The position numbers and the translations under genes were made by a program. The notes under the pieces were generated by a model that made no database searches, was not told the origin of the DNA, and saw only the letters and a list, made by a program, of their open reading frames with translations. Shown here piece after piece: positions 17,856 to 26,921 of a stretch of 64,000 nt of DNA (its first letter is position 1; each line of letters opens with the position of its first letter). Origin of the DNA: an uncultured Bacteroidota bacterium (lineage in GTDB: Bacteria; Bacteroidota; Bacteroidia; Bacteroidales; UBA932); NCBI GenBank assembly GCA_937901965.1, contig CALGSW010000010.1, positions 62,001 through 126,000 of the forward strand. Direction: 5' to 3'.

Positions 17856-18869
17856 ATGGAAAATATTTTAGAGAGGGAGGGATTGCGTTTTGCACTGATT
17901 GGAGGAGGAAGCTGGGCAACAGCACTTGCAAAGTTATTGTTGAATCATCAGGAGAAAATTTCATGGTATATCAGGGATGAAGAGTCAATTGAACAACTCA
18001 TGAATACTGGACATAATCCTTATTATCTTCAGGCAGTTCAATTTGATCCGAATAGACTAAAACTGTCAACAGATATTAACGAAGTTATTTGTGAAGCAGA
18101 TGTTTTACTTTTTGCAATTCCTTCGGCCTATTTTATGGACATGGCTGTCCAGATCAGATGTGATCTTGAAGACAAATTTATTATTACTGCAATAAAGGGT
18201 ATGGTTCCTGTGGATAATATTTCAATAGCTGAGTATTTTCACATTAATCATCAAGTACCGTTCAGCAGAATTGGTGTAGTCAGCGGACCATGCCATGCTG
18301 AGGAGGTTGCTATGGAGAGGCTGTCATACCTTACACTATCAAGTAAACACATTGAAGTTGCACGCTCACTATGCGATATTTTTGCATGCAGCTACATCAG
18401 AACAATTCCGGGAACTGATATTTACGGTGTTGAATATGCAGCTGTGTTAAAAAACATTTATGCTGTAGCTGCCGGGGTATGTCACTCTTTGGGGTATGGT
18501 GACAATTTTATGGCTGTACTAATAACTAACTCTTTCCATGAGATGAGAGATTTTCTTCACGCCAGCCACCCGGATAAAAACAGGCACACATCTACATCTG
18601 CATATCTTGGTGATCTTCTTGTTACATGCTATTCTCAGTTCAGCAGAAACAGAACATTCGGCTCAATGGTAGGCAAAGGATACTCAGTTCAGTCTGCTCA
18701 ACATGAAATGAATATGGTTGCTGAAGGTTACTACGGAACAAGATGCATTCATGAAATTAATCAGAAATTTAAGATACATATGCCTGTTGCAGAGGCAATG
18801 TACAAGATCTTGTATGAACACAAGTATCCGGCATACATTATTAAACAATTGACAGAGCAATTACAATAA
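17856..18869 (+). CDS. gpsA: Glycerol-3-phosphate dehydrogenase [NAD(P)+]
   Basis: A 337-residue cytoplasmic enzyme that reduces dihydroxyacetone phosphate to sn-glycerol 3-phosphate for phospholipid synthesis. The N-terminal nucleotide-binding loop is ALIGGGSWATALAKLL, the central segment VVSGPCHAEEVA follows, and YAAVLKNIYAVAAG carries the catalytic Lys of the family. The ATG at 17856 is chosen. A TTG at 17814 is in frame but overlaps the promoter. The gene is three bases from pgi and heads a four-gene unit. Confidence 0.93.
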   Translation: MENILEREGLRFALIGGGSWATALAKLLLNHQEKISWYIRDEESIEQLMNTGHNPYYLQAVQFDPNRLKLSTDINEVICEADVLLFAIPSAYFMDMAVQIRCDLEDKFIITAIKGMVPVDNISIAEYFHINHQVPFSRIGVVSGPCHAEEVAMERLSYLTLSSKHIEVARSLCDIFACSYIRTIPGTDIYGVEYAAVLKNIYAVAAGVCHSLGYGDNFMAVLITNSFHEMRDFLHASHPDKNRHTSTSAYLGDLLVTCYSQFSRNRTFGSMVGKGYSVQSAQHEMNMVAEGYYGTRCIHEINQKFKIHMPVAEAMYKILYEHKYPAYIIKQLTEQLQ

Positions 18870-18872
18870 AAT

Positions 18873-20216
18873 ATGGATAATATTATAAAATTTGAATTTT
18901 CATCTGCACTGCCTTTTGTAGGTGAGGAGAGATATAAAAATGCTTTTGAAAGAGCTCATAAAGCATTAGATATATTGGAGAGCAGATCAGGCAAGGGAAA
19001 TGAATTTCTTGGCTGGCTTGATTTACCATCCTCAATATCACCAGATATTGTTAAAGAGATTAAGTCCATTTCTGATGAGTGGAAAAGGAGATTTGAAGTA
19101 GTTGTTGTTATTGGTATAGGAGGCTCATATTTAGGGTCAAAGGCAACTATTGAAGCTTTGTCAAATCCATTTCAAATTCATTTAGGAAAGGGATTAAATC
19201 CTGCTATTGTTTTTGCAGGACAAAACATGTCTGAAGAGTATCTCTCAGAGTTAACTGAACTTTTGGATAAAAAAGAGTATGCAGCTATAGTTATTTCAAA
19301 GTCTGGTACAACTACTGAACCTGCTGTCGCTTTTAGAGTAATTAAGAGACACCTTGAGGAAAAGTACGGAAAAACAAATATTGCTTCAAGGATTGTTGCA
19401 ATTACAGATCAATCTAAAGGTGCATTAAGACAATTAGCAGATAGAGATGGTTACAGAACTTTTGTAATTCCTGATGATGTAGGAGGGCGGTTCTCTGTAT
19501 TGACACCTGTAGGCTTACTTCCTATTTCTATTGCCGGATTTAATATTGAAAGAATGCTTGAAGGAGCTGCAGAAATGAGAAGAATCTCCTCTCAAAAATC
19601 AGATAGGAATCCGGCATTGCAATATGCAGCAGTAAGAAATGCTCTTTATGAATCCGGTAAAAAAATTGAGCTTTTTGTAAATTATAATCCAAAATTACAG
19701 TATGTAGCCGAATGGTGGAAGCAGCTTTACGGAGAGAGTGAGGGCAAAGAGGGAAGGGGGATTTTTCCAGCGTCAGTTAACTTTACTACAGACCTCCACT
19801 CAATGGGACAATATGTCCAGGACGGGGAAAGGATTCTTTTTGAAACTGTAGTCAGCGTGGATAATGTTTCAAGGAGTCTGAAAATTCAGAATGATCCAGA
19901 TAATTCTGATGGTCTGAATTTTCTTTCTGGCAAAAGATTAGAGGAGTGCAATAAAATGGCAGAATTGGGGACCAGGATAGCACATATTGACGGAGGGGTT
20001 CCAAATATCAGAATTTCAATTGATAAACTTGATGAATTTAATCTTGGAGCACTCTATTATTTCTATGAAAAAGCATGTGGAATAAGTGCCTATATGCTAG
20101 ATGTTAACCCTTTTGACCAACCGGGCGTAGAGGACTATAAAGTAAATATGTTCGCACTTCTTGGGAAACCTGGTTTTGAAGACAAGGCTAAAGAATTGAA
20201 ATCAAGAAATATCTGA
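18873..20216 (+). CDS. pgi: Glucose-6-phosphate isomerase
   Basis: A 447-residue glycolytic enzyme that interconverts glucose 6-phosphate and fructose 6-phosphate. Two SIS sugar-isomerase domains carry VVVIGIGGSYLGSKA and VISKSGTTTEPAVAFR; DDVGGRFSVLTPVGLLP and the C-terminal NPFDQPGVEDYK motif complete the signature. The short length is typical of the Firmicutes/Bacteroidota form rather than the 550-residue proteobacterial one. Its TGA shares one base with the ATG of the next gene. Together with zwf, gnd and pgl in this window it links glycolysis and the pentose phosphate path. Confidence 0.96.
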   Translation: MDNIIKFEFSSALPFVGEERYKNAFERAHKALDILESRSGKGNEFLGWLDLPSSISPDIVKEIKSISDEWKRRFEVVVVIGIGGSYLGSKATIEALSNPFQIHLGKGLNPAIVFAGQNMSEEYLSELTELLDKKEYAAIVISKSGTTTEPAVAFRVIKRHLEEKYGKTNIASRIVAITDQSKGALRQLADRDGYRTFVIPDDVGGRFSVLTPVGLLPISIAGFNIERMLEGAAEMRRISSQKSDRNPALQYAAVRNALYESGKKIELFVNYNPKLQYVAEWWKQLYGESEGKEGRGIFPASVNFTTDLHSMGQYVQDGERILFETVVSVDNVSRSLKIQNDPDNSDGLNFLSGKRLEECNKMAELGTRIAHIDGGVPNIRISIDKLDEFNLGALYYFYEKACGISAYMLDVNPFDQPGVEDYKVNMFALLGKPGFEDKAKELKSRNI

Positions 20217-22954
20217 TGGAGTTTCTTGGAAAAATTGCACAAGCTTTTCTTGAAAAAGAGCGGGAGGATATCTCAAAATTATGTTTTGTTTTTCCCGGCA
20301 GAAGAGCTGCACTTTTTTTTCAGAGAGAATTGGGGGCATTGATAGACAAACCAATATTCTCACCCAAACTAATTACTATTTCAGACCTTTTTACCGAGCT
20401 GTCAAGACTGAAAAAGGCTGAGAAACTGGATTGTGTTTATAAACTCTATAAAATATACTCTTTATTAAACGAATCTCCTGAATCATTTGATGATTTTGTA
20501 TACTGGGGGGAGACACTCCTTTCAGATTTTGATGATACTGATAAGTTTCTTACCGATGCCAGAAAGCTGTTTTCAAATGTAAAGGATCTAAAAGAGCTTG
20601 ATGCCGATTATTCATTTTTAAGTGAAAGACAGTTTAATGCAATAAAGAGCTTCTGGTCTAATTTTCATAATGGTGAGGAGAGTATAAAAAAAGATAAGTT
20701 TAAGTCTCTCTGGTCTCTGATGCTTCCTCTCTATACTAAACTTAATGATGATCTTCAATCTGAGAATTCCGGTTACGAAGGGATGATATACAGGAAGATT
20801 GCAGTTGCAATACTCAATGGAGATACTTCTGAAATAGATAAGTTTATAAAAAAATATAAAAAGATAGTATTCATTGGTTTTAACGCATTGAATGAATGTG
20901 AAAAAACAGTTATGAACTATATAAGGAGTTCAGACAAGGGAGATTTTTACTGGGACTATTGTGGAGAGATGGTAAATGATTTTTCAAACAAGGCTTCAGT
21001 ATTTATCAGAGAAAATCAACTTAAGTACCCATCATCCATAACACTTAATTTTAATGCGAATTTTACTCCTGAAATTGAAGTCATAGGAGCCCCAACATCA
21101 GTGGGACAGGCAAAAATTGCCGGAGAAATTGCGTCAACACTTCCAGCAGGTATAAATAGTGCAATAATTCTCCCTGACGAGTCACTTCTTACTTCAATGA
21201 TTAGATCACTGAGTGACAGCGACGGGGATATAAACATTACAATGGGATATCCTTTAAGAGAGGCCTCCGTTGTATCTCTTGCAGAGGCACTTGTTGAACT
21301 TCAGGCCGGTGGTATGTACTACAGGAAAGTACTTCCCATACTCAGGCATACATATGTTAAAGGGGTAACAGGAGATAACTCATTTAAAATTGAAAAGGAG
21401 ATTATCACCAATAATATGATATATGTACCCCATTCAATTTTTGAAAATGATAATTTACTGAGTCTAATATTTAAAAAATTTAATTTTACTGAGGAAATCT
21501 CTGAGGAGAATATTAAAATATTGTGTACCTATATTCTTGAAATACTAGATTATATAGTTATAAATAAAGAGATTAACAAATTTGATAAAGAGTTGATATA
21601 TTATTTCTACACACTTGTTGTGAAAATAAAGGATTTGAATATTTCAATGTCTTTCAGAACATTCCTCAGACTATTAAAACAACTCGTAAATACAACATCT
21701 GTACCATTTAAGGGTGAACCTTTAGCCGGTTTGCAAATTATGGGAGTTCTTGAAACCAGGTGTCTGGATTTTGAAAATTTGATTATCTGCTCCATGAACG
21801 AAGGGGTATTTCCGGCAAGAAATTTTAACACTTCATTTATTCCTGTAAATTTAAGAAGGGCATTCTCACTTCCAGACAATGAATATGCCGACGCTGTCTC
21901 TTCGTATAATTTTTACAGAACAATTTACAGGGCTAAACGTGTTTGGTTATTACACGATACAAGGAGCGAGGGACTTCTGAGTGGTGAGCAAAGCAGATTT
22001 ATCCTTCAGTTAAAATATCACTATCGGTTACCTCTGATTGAAAAGGTATCATCCGGAGTTGTTACAAGAAAAGTAAAAAAGAGGATAATTATTGAAAAGA
22101 GTACAAGAATAATTAAACAACTCAACTCTTTTGTCAATGGGGAGAGAAGCTTTTCTGCATCATCATTATCTACTTACATCACATGTCCGCTTAAATTTTA
22201 TTTTTCACAAATTGAGGATGTTAAAGAGGAGGATGAATTGACTGAATCTGTTGAGGCTAAAACGTTTGGTACCATTTTGCACAATTCAATGGCAATTCTC
22301 TATAAAGACTTTGAGGGGAAGATTGTAACAGCAGATGATATTAAGCAAAAGATAGCCGGGAGTTCTTCTATCAGATCGCTAATTGACTCAGAGTTCAAAA
22401 AAGAAAAAGGCATTAATGAGATTAAGGGTTACAACTATATTATTTGCGGCTTAATAGAAAGATATATTCAAAAAATTCTGCAATATGATTTGTCACTAAC
22501 TTCATTCAAATACATTGAATCTGAAAAGAGAGTCAATAATGTAATTAAATTGAAAGATGGTAATAATGCCTATCTGAAAGCATTTATTGACAGGATGGAC
22601 AGACAGGAAGGGGTGCTGAGAATTGTGGATTACAAGACAGGAGGGAGCCCGGACAGTATGGAGTCTATTGCATCTCTTTTTGAACCCAACTCAAACAAAA
22701 AGACATCTGTATTTTTTCAACTATTTCTTTATGCTTCTATGGTTGCACCCGAAGAGAACACAATACTCTCTCCATATTTCTTGCGGGAATTGGGAAGTAA
22801 ATATGATAAATCATCAGGTTCTGCAGAGGTTTCAGAGTTCAGGGAACTTCTAACAGAAAAAATATCAGAAATACTAAGTCCAAGTATACCTTTTGTACAG
22901 ACAGAGAATCTTAAGAGTTGTGAATATTGTCCGTTTAAACAAATATGCAGATAA
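20216..22954 (+). CDS. addB: AddB-like PD-(D/E)XK nuclease subunit with a predicted iron-sulfur cluster
   Basis: A 912-residue partner of the helicase-nuclease encoded next. The C-terminal nuclease shows FIDRMDRQEGVLRIVDYKTGG, whose D...DxK residues are the RecB-family active site. Four cysteines, Cys657 (STYITCPLKF) and Cys902, Cys905 and Cys911 (SCEYCPFKQICR), have the CX2CX5C spacing known for the AddB 4Fe-4S cluster. The N-terminal VFPGRRAALFFQREL occupies the place of the AddB helicase start but has no Walker A. In double-strand break repair it would digest and load ends with AddA. It is one base past pgi, an unusual neighbour. Confidence 0.85.
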   Translation: MEFLGKIAQAFLEKEREDISKLCFVFPGRRAALFFQRELGALIDKPIFSPKLITISDLFTELSRLKKAEKLDCVYKLYKIYSLLNESPESFDDFVYWGETLLSDFDDTDKFLTDARKLFSNVKDLKELDADYSFLSERQFNAIKSFWSNFHNGEESIKKDKFKSLWSLMLPLYTKLNDDLQSENSGYEGMIYRKIAVAILNGDTSEIDKFIKKYKKIVFIGFNALNECEKTVMNYIRSSDKGDFYWDYCGEMVNDFSNKASVFIRENQLKYPSSITLNFNANFTPEIEVIGAPTSVGQAKIAGEIASTLPAGINSAIILPDESLLTSMIRSLSDSDGDINITMGYPLREASVVSLAEALVELQAGGMYYRKVLPILRHTYVKGVTGDNSFKIEKEIITNNMIYVPHSIFENDNLLSLIFKKFNFTEEISEENIKILCTYILEILDYIVINKEINKFDKELIYYFYTLVVKIKDLNISMSFRTFLRLLKQLVNTTSVPFKGEPLAGLQIMGVLETRCLDFENLIICSMNEGVFPARNFNTSFIPVNLRRAFSLPDNEYADAVSSYNFYRTIYRAKRVWLLHDTRSEGLLSGEQSRFILQLKYHYRLPLIEKVSSGVVTRKVKKRIIIEKSTRIIKQLNSFVNGERSFSASSLSTYITCPLKFYFSQIEDVKEEDELTESVEAKTFGTILHNSMAILYKDFEGKIVTADDIKQKIAGSSSIRSLIDSEFKKEKGINEIKGYNYIICGLIERYIQKILQYDLSLTSFKYIESEKRVNNVIKLKDGNNAYLKAFIDRMDRQEGVLRIVDYKTGGSPDSMESIASLFEPNSNKKTSVFFQLFLYASMVAPEENTILSPYFLRELGSKYDKSSGSAEVSEFRELLTEKISEILSPSIPFVQTENLKSCEYCPFKQICR

Positions 22955-22955
22955 G

Positions 22956-25949
22956 ATGGGAGAGATAAAGATATACAGAGCATCTGCAGGTTCAGGTAAA
23001 ACACACAGGCTTACTCAGGAATATCTGAGACTCCTGAGGGGTGACGACAGGGCATACAGAAAAATTCTTGCGGTCACATTTACAAATAAAGCAACAGAAG
23101 AGATGAAGAGGAGGGTCATTGAATATCTTTTTACAGAAGCAACAAAAGGGGACCATTCGGCTGATATGCTTCTTAAAAATATATTGCATGATTATTCGTC
23201 TTTTAATATAAGTACAATTGATAAGTTTTTCCAGCAAACGTTAAGAGCCTTTGCTCGTGAAATAGGAAAAAACACATCCTATGGAGTAGAACTGAATAGT
23301 GACATGATTCTTATTCAAGCTATTGACAGAATTCTTTATAATCTTGACAACGAAGAAAACAGGAGACTTATTGAATGGATTATGGAGCTCTCCGTGCAAA
23401 GAATTGATTCAGGGAAAAGCTGGGATGTTAAATCTACAATAATTAGCTCTGCTTCTCAACTTTTTAAAGAGGCATTTAAATCAGCGGTTAAAGGGGAGGG
23501 AACAAACTTTCTTGACAAGGAGATAATTGCAGATTACTCATCTGTGTTAAGAGATATTTCCAGGAGGTATGAAGATCAGTTAAGAGAATTTGCATTGGCC
23601 GGATCTAGTATTCTTAAACAATCAAATTTAAGAGCCGATGATTTCAATGGGAAGGGAAGATCATTTGCACATAGATTTAAAAAAATACTTAATGGTGATT
23701 ATTCTGCATCAAAATCTGCATTTTACAAGGCTGCAGAGGGATTTGATGCCTGGTTTACCAAAAGTAACCTTAAAGATTATCCGGAATTATCTGCTAAGGG
23801 AAGATTAGCTGAAAGGTTGAAATTAGGGGAGTTAATAAATAATATTATTGAATTTGAAGAGAGTAGTTACAGAGATTATTCAACAGCATGTGTTATCATT
23901 GATAATCTTTACGCACTAGGACTCTTAACAGATGTTCAGGAGAGTGTTAACGCTGTCACAGCAGAAAATGGGGTCATGCTCATATCTGAAACATCAGAGC
24001 TTTTAAATTCAATAATAGATGGCAGTGATACTCCCTTTATATTTGAAAAGATTGGTTCAAGAACAGACCATTTTATGCTTGATGAGTTTCAGGATACCTC
24101 TCTGATGCAGTGGGAGAACTTTAGACCCTTGCTGTTAAACAGTTTGTCGTCCGGATTTACGAACTTAATTGTTGGTGATGAAAAGCAGAGTATATACAGA
24201 TTCAGGGGCTCAGACTGGACCTTATTGAATAAGGGTGTTTTTAATGACTTTAGGGAGGATGAGATTAGTTATTCATCTTTAACTGAGAACTGGAGATCAG
24301 GAAAAGAGATTATTGAGTTTATCAATGAGTTCTTCCCTTTTGCTGCAAAATCATGTGATAAACTCCTGGAAATAGAATTTGCTGAAGAAGAGAGCGTTGC
24401 TTCAATCTACTCCTCGGTTGAACAAAGGCAGCCAAAATCCCGTGAAAACAGGAAAGGCTATGTAGAGATCAAGTTAATTTCAAATCAGATTGATGAACCG
24501 GTTGATGCAGCACTTTCATTTGTCAGGGAATCTGTTGAATCAGTAGTGAAATGTGGCGGAAGATTAAGTGATATTGCAGTTTTGGTTAGAAAGAATACCG
24601 AAGGATCTTTAGTTGCAGAATATCTGATTGATTCAGGTTATAAAGTAATTTCAGGTGACTCACTTTTTTTGTCGTCAGCATCATCGGTCTCAGCAATAGT
24701 GTCTCAGCTAAAGTATTTTAGTAATCCGTCAGATGCAGTCAATAATATATATGCAAAATTTTCCGGATTTGATTTAGATGTGGTAAACAGTCTGTCATAT
24801 TTGCCATTATATGAAATGTGTGAAAGCCTTGCCGAATTGCTGCCCGTAGAGATTAAAATCTCTGAATCTGCATATATAATCTCATTTATTGACCAGGTAA
24901 AAGACTATATTAAAACAAACCGGGCAGATATTGCCTCCTTCCTTGAATGGTGGAATACAAATTCAGCCAAATTAACTGTCCCGGCACCTGAGGGGGATGA
25001 AGCTGTAAGAGTAATTACCATCCATAAATCAAAAGGATTGGGATTTTCAACAGTTATTGTGCCATTCACTGATTTTGAGTTCAAAGGTAAGTCTGATATT
25101 ATCTGGTGTAAACCCAACCTTGAACCGTTTAACAAATTGTCGATAGTACCTGTTTTGAAAAGTGAAAAGCTTGCCGACACTCATTTCTTTGACGATCTTA
25201 AACGTGAAGATTTTCTAAGGGTAGTTGATAATATGAATTTAGCCTACGTGTCATTTACCAGGGCAAAAGATAACATGTATATATGCGTGAAGGAGCCATC
25301 CGGATCTGCAAAAAAAGTTAAGGGAGTTGGAGATATTCTCTACTCTTTTTATTCACAAAGAGCTTCTGGTAGCGACAAAGTTGTCATCGGCAGATCTGTC
25401 ATCATTCCTGAAACAGAGAGTAAATTGGCAAATATTAAATTAATGCCACTATTCAAATCTAACTATAACTCTGAAAATCTGAAGCTAACTTTAAGATCCG
25501 AAGAGTTTTTTAACAAAGAGGAGATTTCAAGGGCAAGAGGAGTAACTATTCACTCAATACTGTCTCAAGTTATTAGTGAAAATGACATAGAATTTGCTGT
25601 AAAGCAGGCAGTATCATCAGGAGAGCTAGAGAGATCTGAGGAAAAAGCCATGATTAAGTTTTTATCAGAACTGATTAAATCTGTAGAAATATATGGTTGG
25701 TTTAATTCTGAATCTGTAATTATGAATGAGCCGGAAATAATCTTGCCCGGAGGGAAAATTTTCAGACCGGACAGAGTATTGATTTCAGAAGAAGTTACAT
25801 TAGTAGATTTTAAAACCGGAAAATTCAAATCAACATCGCATTATACTCAAATGAAAAAGTATTCTGAGTCTTTACGGCTAATAACAAATAGAAAAATCCG
25901 TCCATTTTTGTGGTATCTTGATATGGGAGAGGTTGAGGAGGTTATTTAG
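22956..25949 (+). CDS. addA: AddA-like UvrD-family helicase with C-terminal nuclease
   Basis: A 997-residue SF1A helicase-nuclease for processing double-strand breaks. Motifs in order are Walker A RASAGSGKTHRLT, Ia LAVTFTNKATEEMK, II FMLDEFQDTS, III VGDEKQSIYRFRG, IV LTENWRSG, V VITIHKSKGLGF and VI AYVSFTRAKDN. The C-terminus has a RecB-type nuclease (PDRVLI...VDFKTGKF). I chose the ATG at 22956, which starts MGEIKIYRASAGSGKT just one base after addB. A longer frame from 22893 would lie inside addB. The last eight bases overlap the convergent lipoprotein gene. AddAB systems substitute for RecBCD in many phyla. Confidence 0.9.
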   Translation: MGEIKIYRASAGSGKTHRLTQEYLRLLRGDDRAYRKILAVTFTNKATEEMKRRVIEYLFTEATKGDHSADMLLKNILHDYSSFNISTIDKFFQQTLRAFAREIGKNTSYGVELNSDMILIQAIDRILYNLDNEENRRLIEWIMELSVQRIDSGKSWDVKSTIISSASQLFKEAFKSAVKGEGTNFLDKEIIADYSSVLRDISRRYEDQLREFALAGSSILKQSNLRADDFNGKGRSFAHRFKKILNGDYSASKSAFYKAAEGFDAWFTKSNLKDYPELSAKGRLAERLKLGELINNIIEFEESSYRDYSTACVIIDNLYALGLLTDVQESVNAVTAENGVMLISETSELLNSIIDGSDTPFIFEKIGSRTDHFMLDEFQDTSLMQWENFRPLLLNSLSSGFTNLIVGDEKQSIYRFRGSDWTLLNKGVFNDFREDEISYSSLTENWRSGKEIIEFINEFFPFAAKSCDKLLEIEFAEEESVASIYSSVEQRQPKSRENRKGYVEIKLISNQIDEPVDAALSFVRESVESVVKCGGRLSDIAVLVRKNTEGSLVAEYLIDSGYKVISGDSLFLSSASSVSAIVSQLKYFSNPSDAVNNIYAKFSGFDLDVVNSLSYLPLYEMCESLAELLPVEIKISESAYIISFIDQVKDYIKTNRADIASFLEWWNTNSAKLTVPAPEGDEAVRVITIHKSKGLGFSTVIVPFTDFEFKGKSDIIWCKPNLEPFNKLSIVPVLKSEKLADTHFFDDLKREDFLRVVDNMNLAYVSFTRAKDNMYICVKEPSGSAKKVKGVGDILYSFYSQRASGSDKVVIGRSVIIPETESKLANIKLMPLFKSNYNSENLKLTLRSEEFFNKEEISRARGVTIHSILSQVISENDIEFAVKQAVSSGELERSEEKAMIKFLSELIKSVEIYGWFNSESVIMNEPEIILPGGKIFRPDRVLISEEVTLVDFKTGKFKSTSHYTQMKKYSESLRLITNRKIRPFLWYLDMGEVEEVI

Positions 25950-26844
25950 TCAAGATAATGTTTATCAACTCTTCTGCGCTTTTAATGTCTCCGTCTTTCA
26001 TAAGAACTTTTTTATCTTTATCAAGTATATATACAGAGGGTGACGCTCTGCGATCATAGAGTCTTTTAACAGTAATAGTATTATTCAAATCTTGACCTAC
26101 TTTCCAGCCAGCCGGAAAACTATGTGCCACCTTTTCATATGATGAGATATCCTGACCTGTATATATTGCAATAATTTGATATCTGTCTTTGAAAATGTTT
26201 ATAGCTTGAGAGTTATTTGCATAATTTATTGACTCTTTACATACGCTGCAATCTGGTTCAAAAAAGAAAATTAATGTATAATCTGATAATATTGAATGGA
26301 GGGATTGTACTGGTCCGTTGTAAAAAACAATTTGAAAATCTTCAGCTAAATCGCCAATTCTATTTTTAATGAGGAGATCTCTGTCCCATAAAAGCTTATT
26401 CTTTGCAGGATTACTTTCATCTAGGTTTTTTATATATACTTCAATCACAGATATATATAGTTTTTCTTGTCTCATAGGAGAATTTGGATGATCAAGACTC
26501 TCTTCAAAAAGAGATAAAAAAGATTCAGAGATATCTTTTGAAGAATTTGAGGTTTTTTCAGCCAGCTCAGATAATCTATCCTGGGCTTTTGATAATCCAA
26601 GTCCGTTAATAACAGATAGATACTCGTAATAAGGCTGTCTTAAATCTTTTTCATTTATGTTTATAGTAGAGTCATTCCAAGGCATGCTATCCCAGAAATG
26701 ATGTGACAAATACTCCCTCTGTTCCGCTTTGTCCTGAATAACAGATGGAATATGGACATGTTCAAAAACAAATCTGGTCTCATCTGTTTTACACCCTGTA
26801 GTAAGTATAAATAGTGAAACAATAATCAGCAGGCCTTTTTTCAT
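25942..26844 (-). CDS. Lipoprotein with thioredoxin-like domain (DUF5106 type)
   Basis: A 300-residue exported lipoprotein. A signal peptide ends in the lipobox ILTTGC, with Cys18 as the lipidation site. An alpha-helical N-terminal domain (about 25-165) resembles DUF5106, found in Bacteroidota fused to thioredoxin folds. The C-terminal domain has the redox motif DCSVCKESI (CXXC) and SPSVYILDKDKKVL, which holds the cis-Pro loop of the thioredoxin fold. It is probably anchored in the envelope and acts on disulfides or as a redox sensor; the substrate is unknown. It is transcribed alone, divergent from gnd. Confidence 0.8.
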   Translation of the reverse strand: MKKGLLIIVSLFILTTGCKTDETRFVFEHVHIPSVIQDKAEQREYLSHHFWDSMPWNDSTININEKDLRQPYYEYLSVINGLGLSKAQDRLSELAEKTSNSSKDISESFLSLFEESLDHPNSPMRQEKLYISVIEVYIKNLDESNPAKNKLLWDRDLLIKNRIGDLAEDFQIVFYNGPVQSLHSILSDYTLIFFFEPDCSVCKESINYANNSQAINIFKDRYQIIAIYTGQDISSYEKVAHSFPAGWKVGQDLNNTITVKRLYDRRASPSVYILDKDKKVLMKDGDIKSAEELINIILTK

Positions 26845-26921
26845 AGATCCGGTTATAATAAACTTGTTGTTATAAAGTTTGTTTATGACTATATTTATGC
26901 AAATGTAGACAAATTAAAAAA

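Noticed and set aside
17743..17964. N-terminal extension of mqnC by 74 residues
   Set aside because: The extension runs antisense through the gpsA start and both promoters, has no MqnC-like sequence, and a good ATG with a -7 box exists at 17742.
22893..22955. Longer addA start inside addB
   Set aside because: The extra residues are unlike the AddA N-terminus; ATG 22956 is one base after the addB stop and starts next to Walker A.
26866..26880. Half-site gttataaag upstream of gnd, resembling the arm of the 46566 dyad
   Set aside because: Only one arm is present, without its partner at the 4-base spacing; in A/T-rich DNA this is likely chance.
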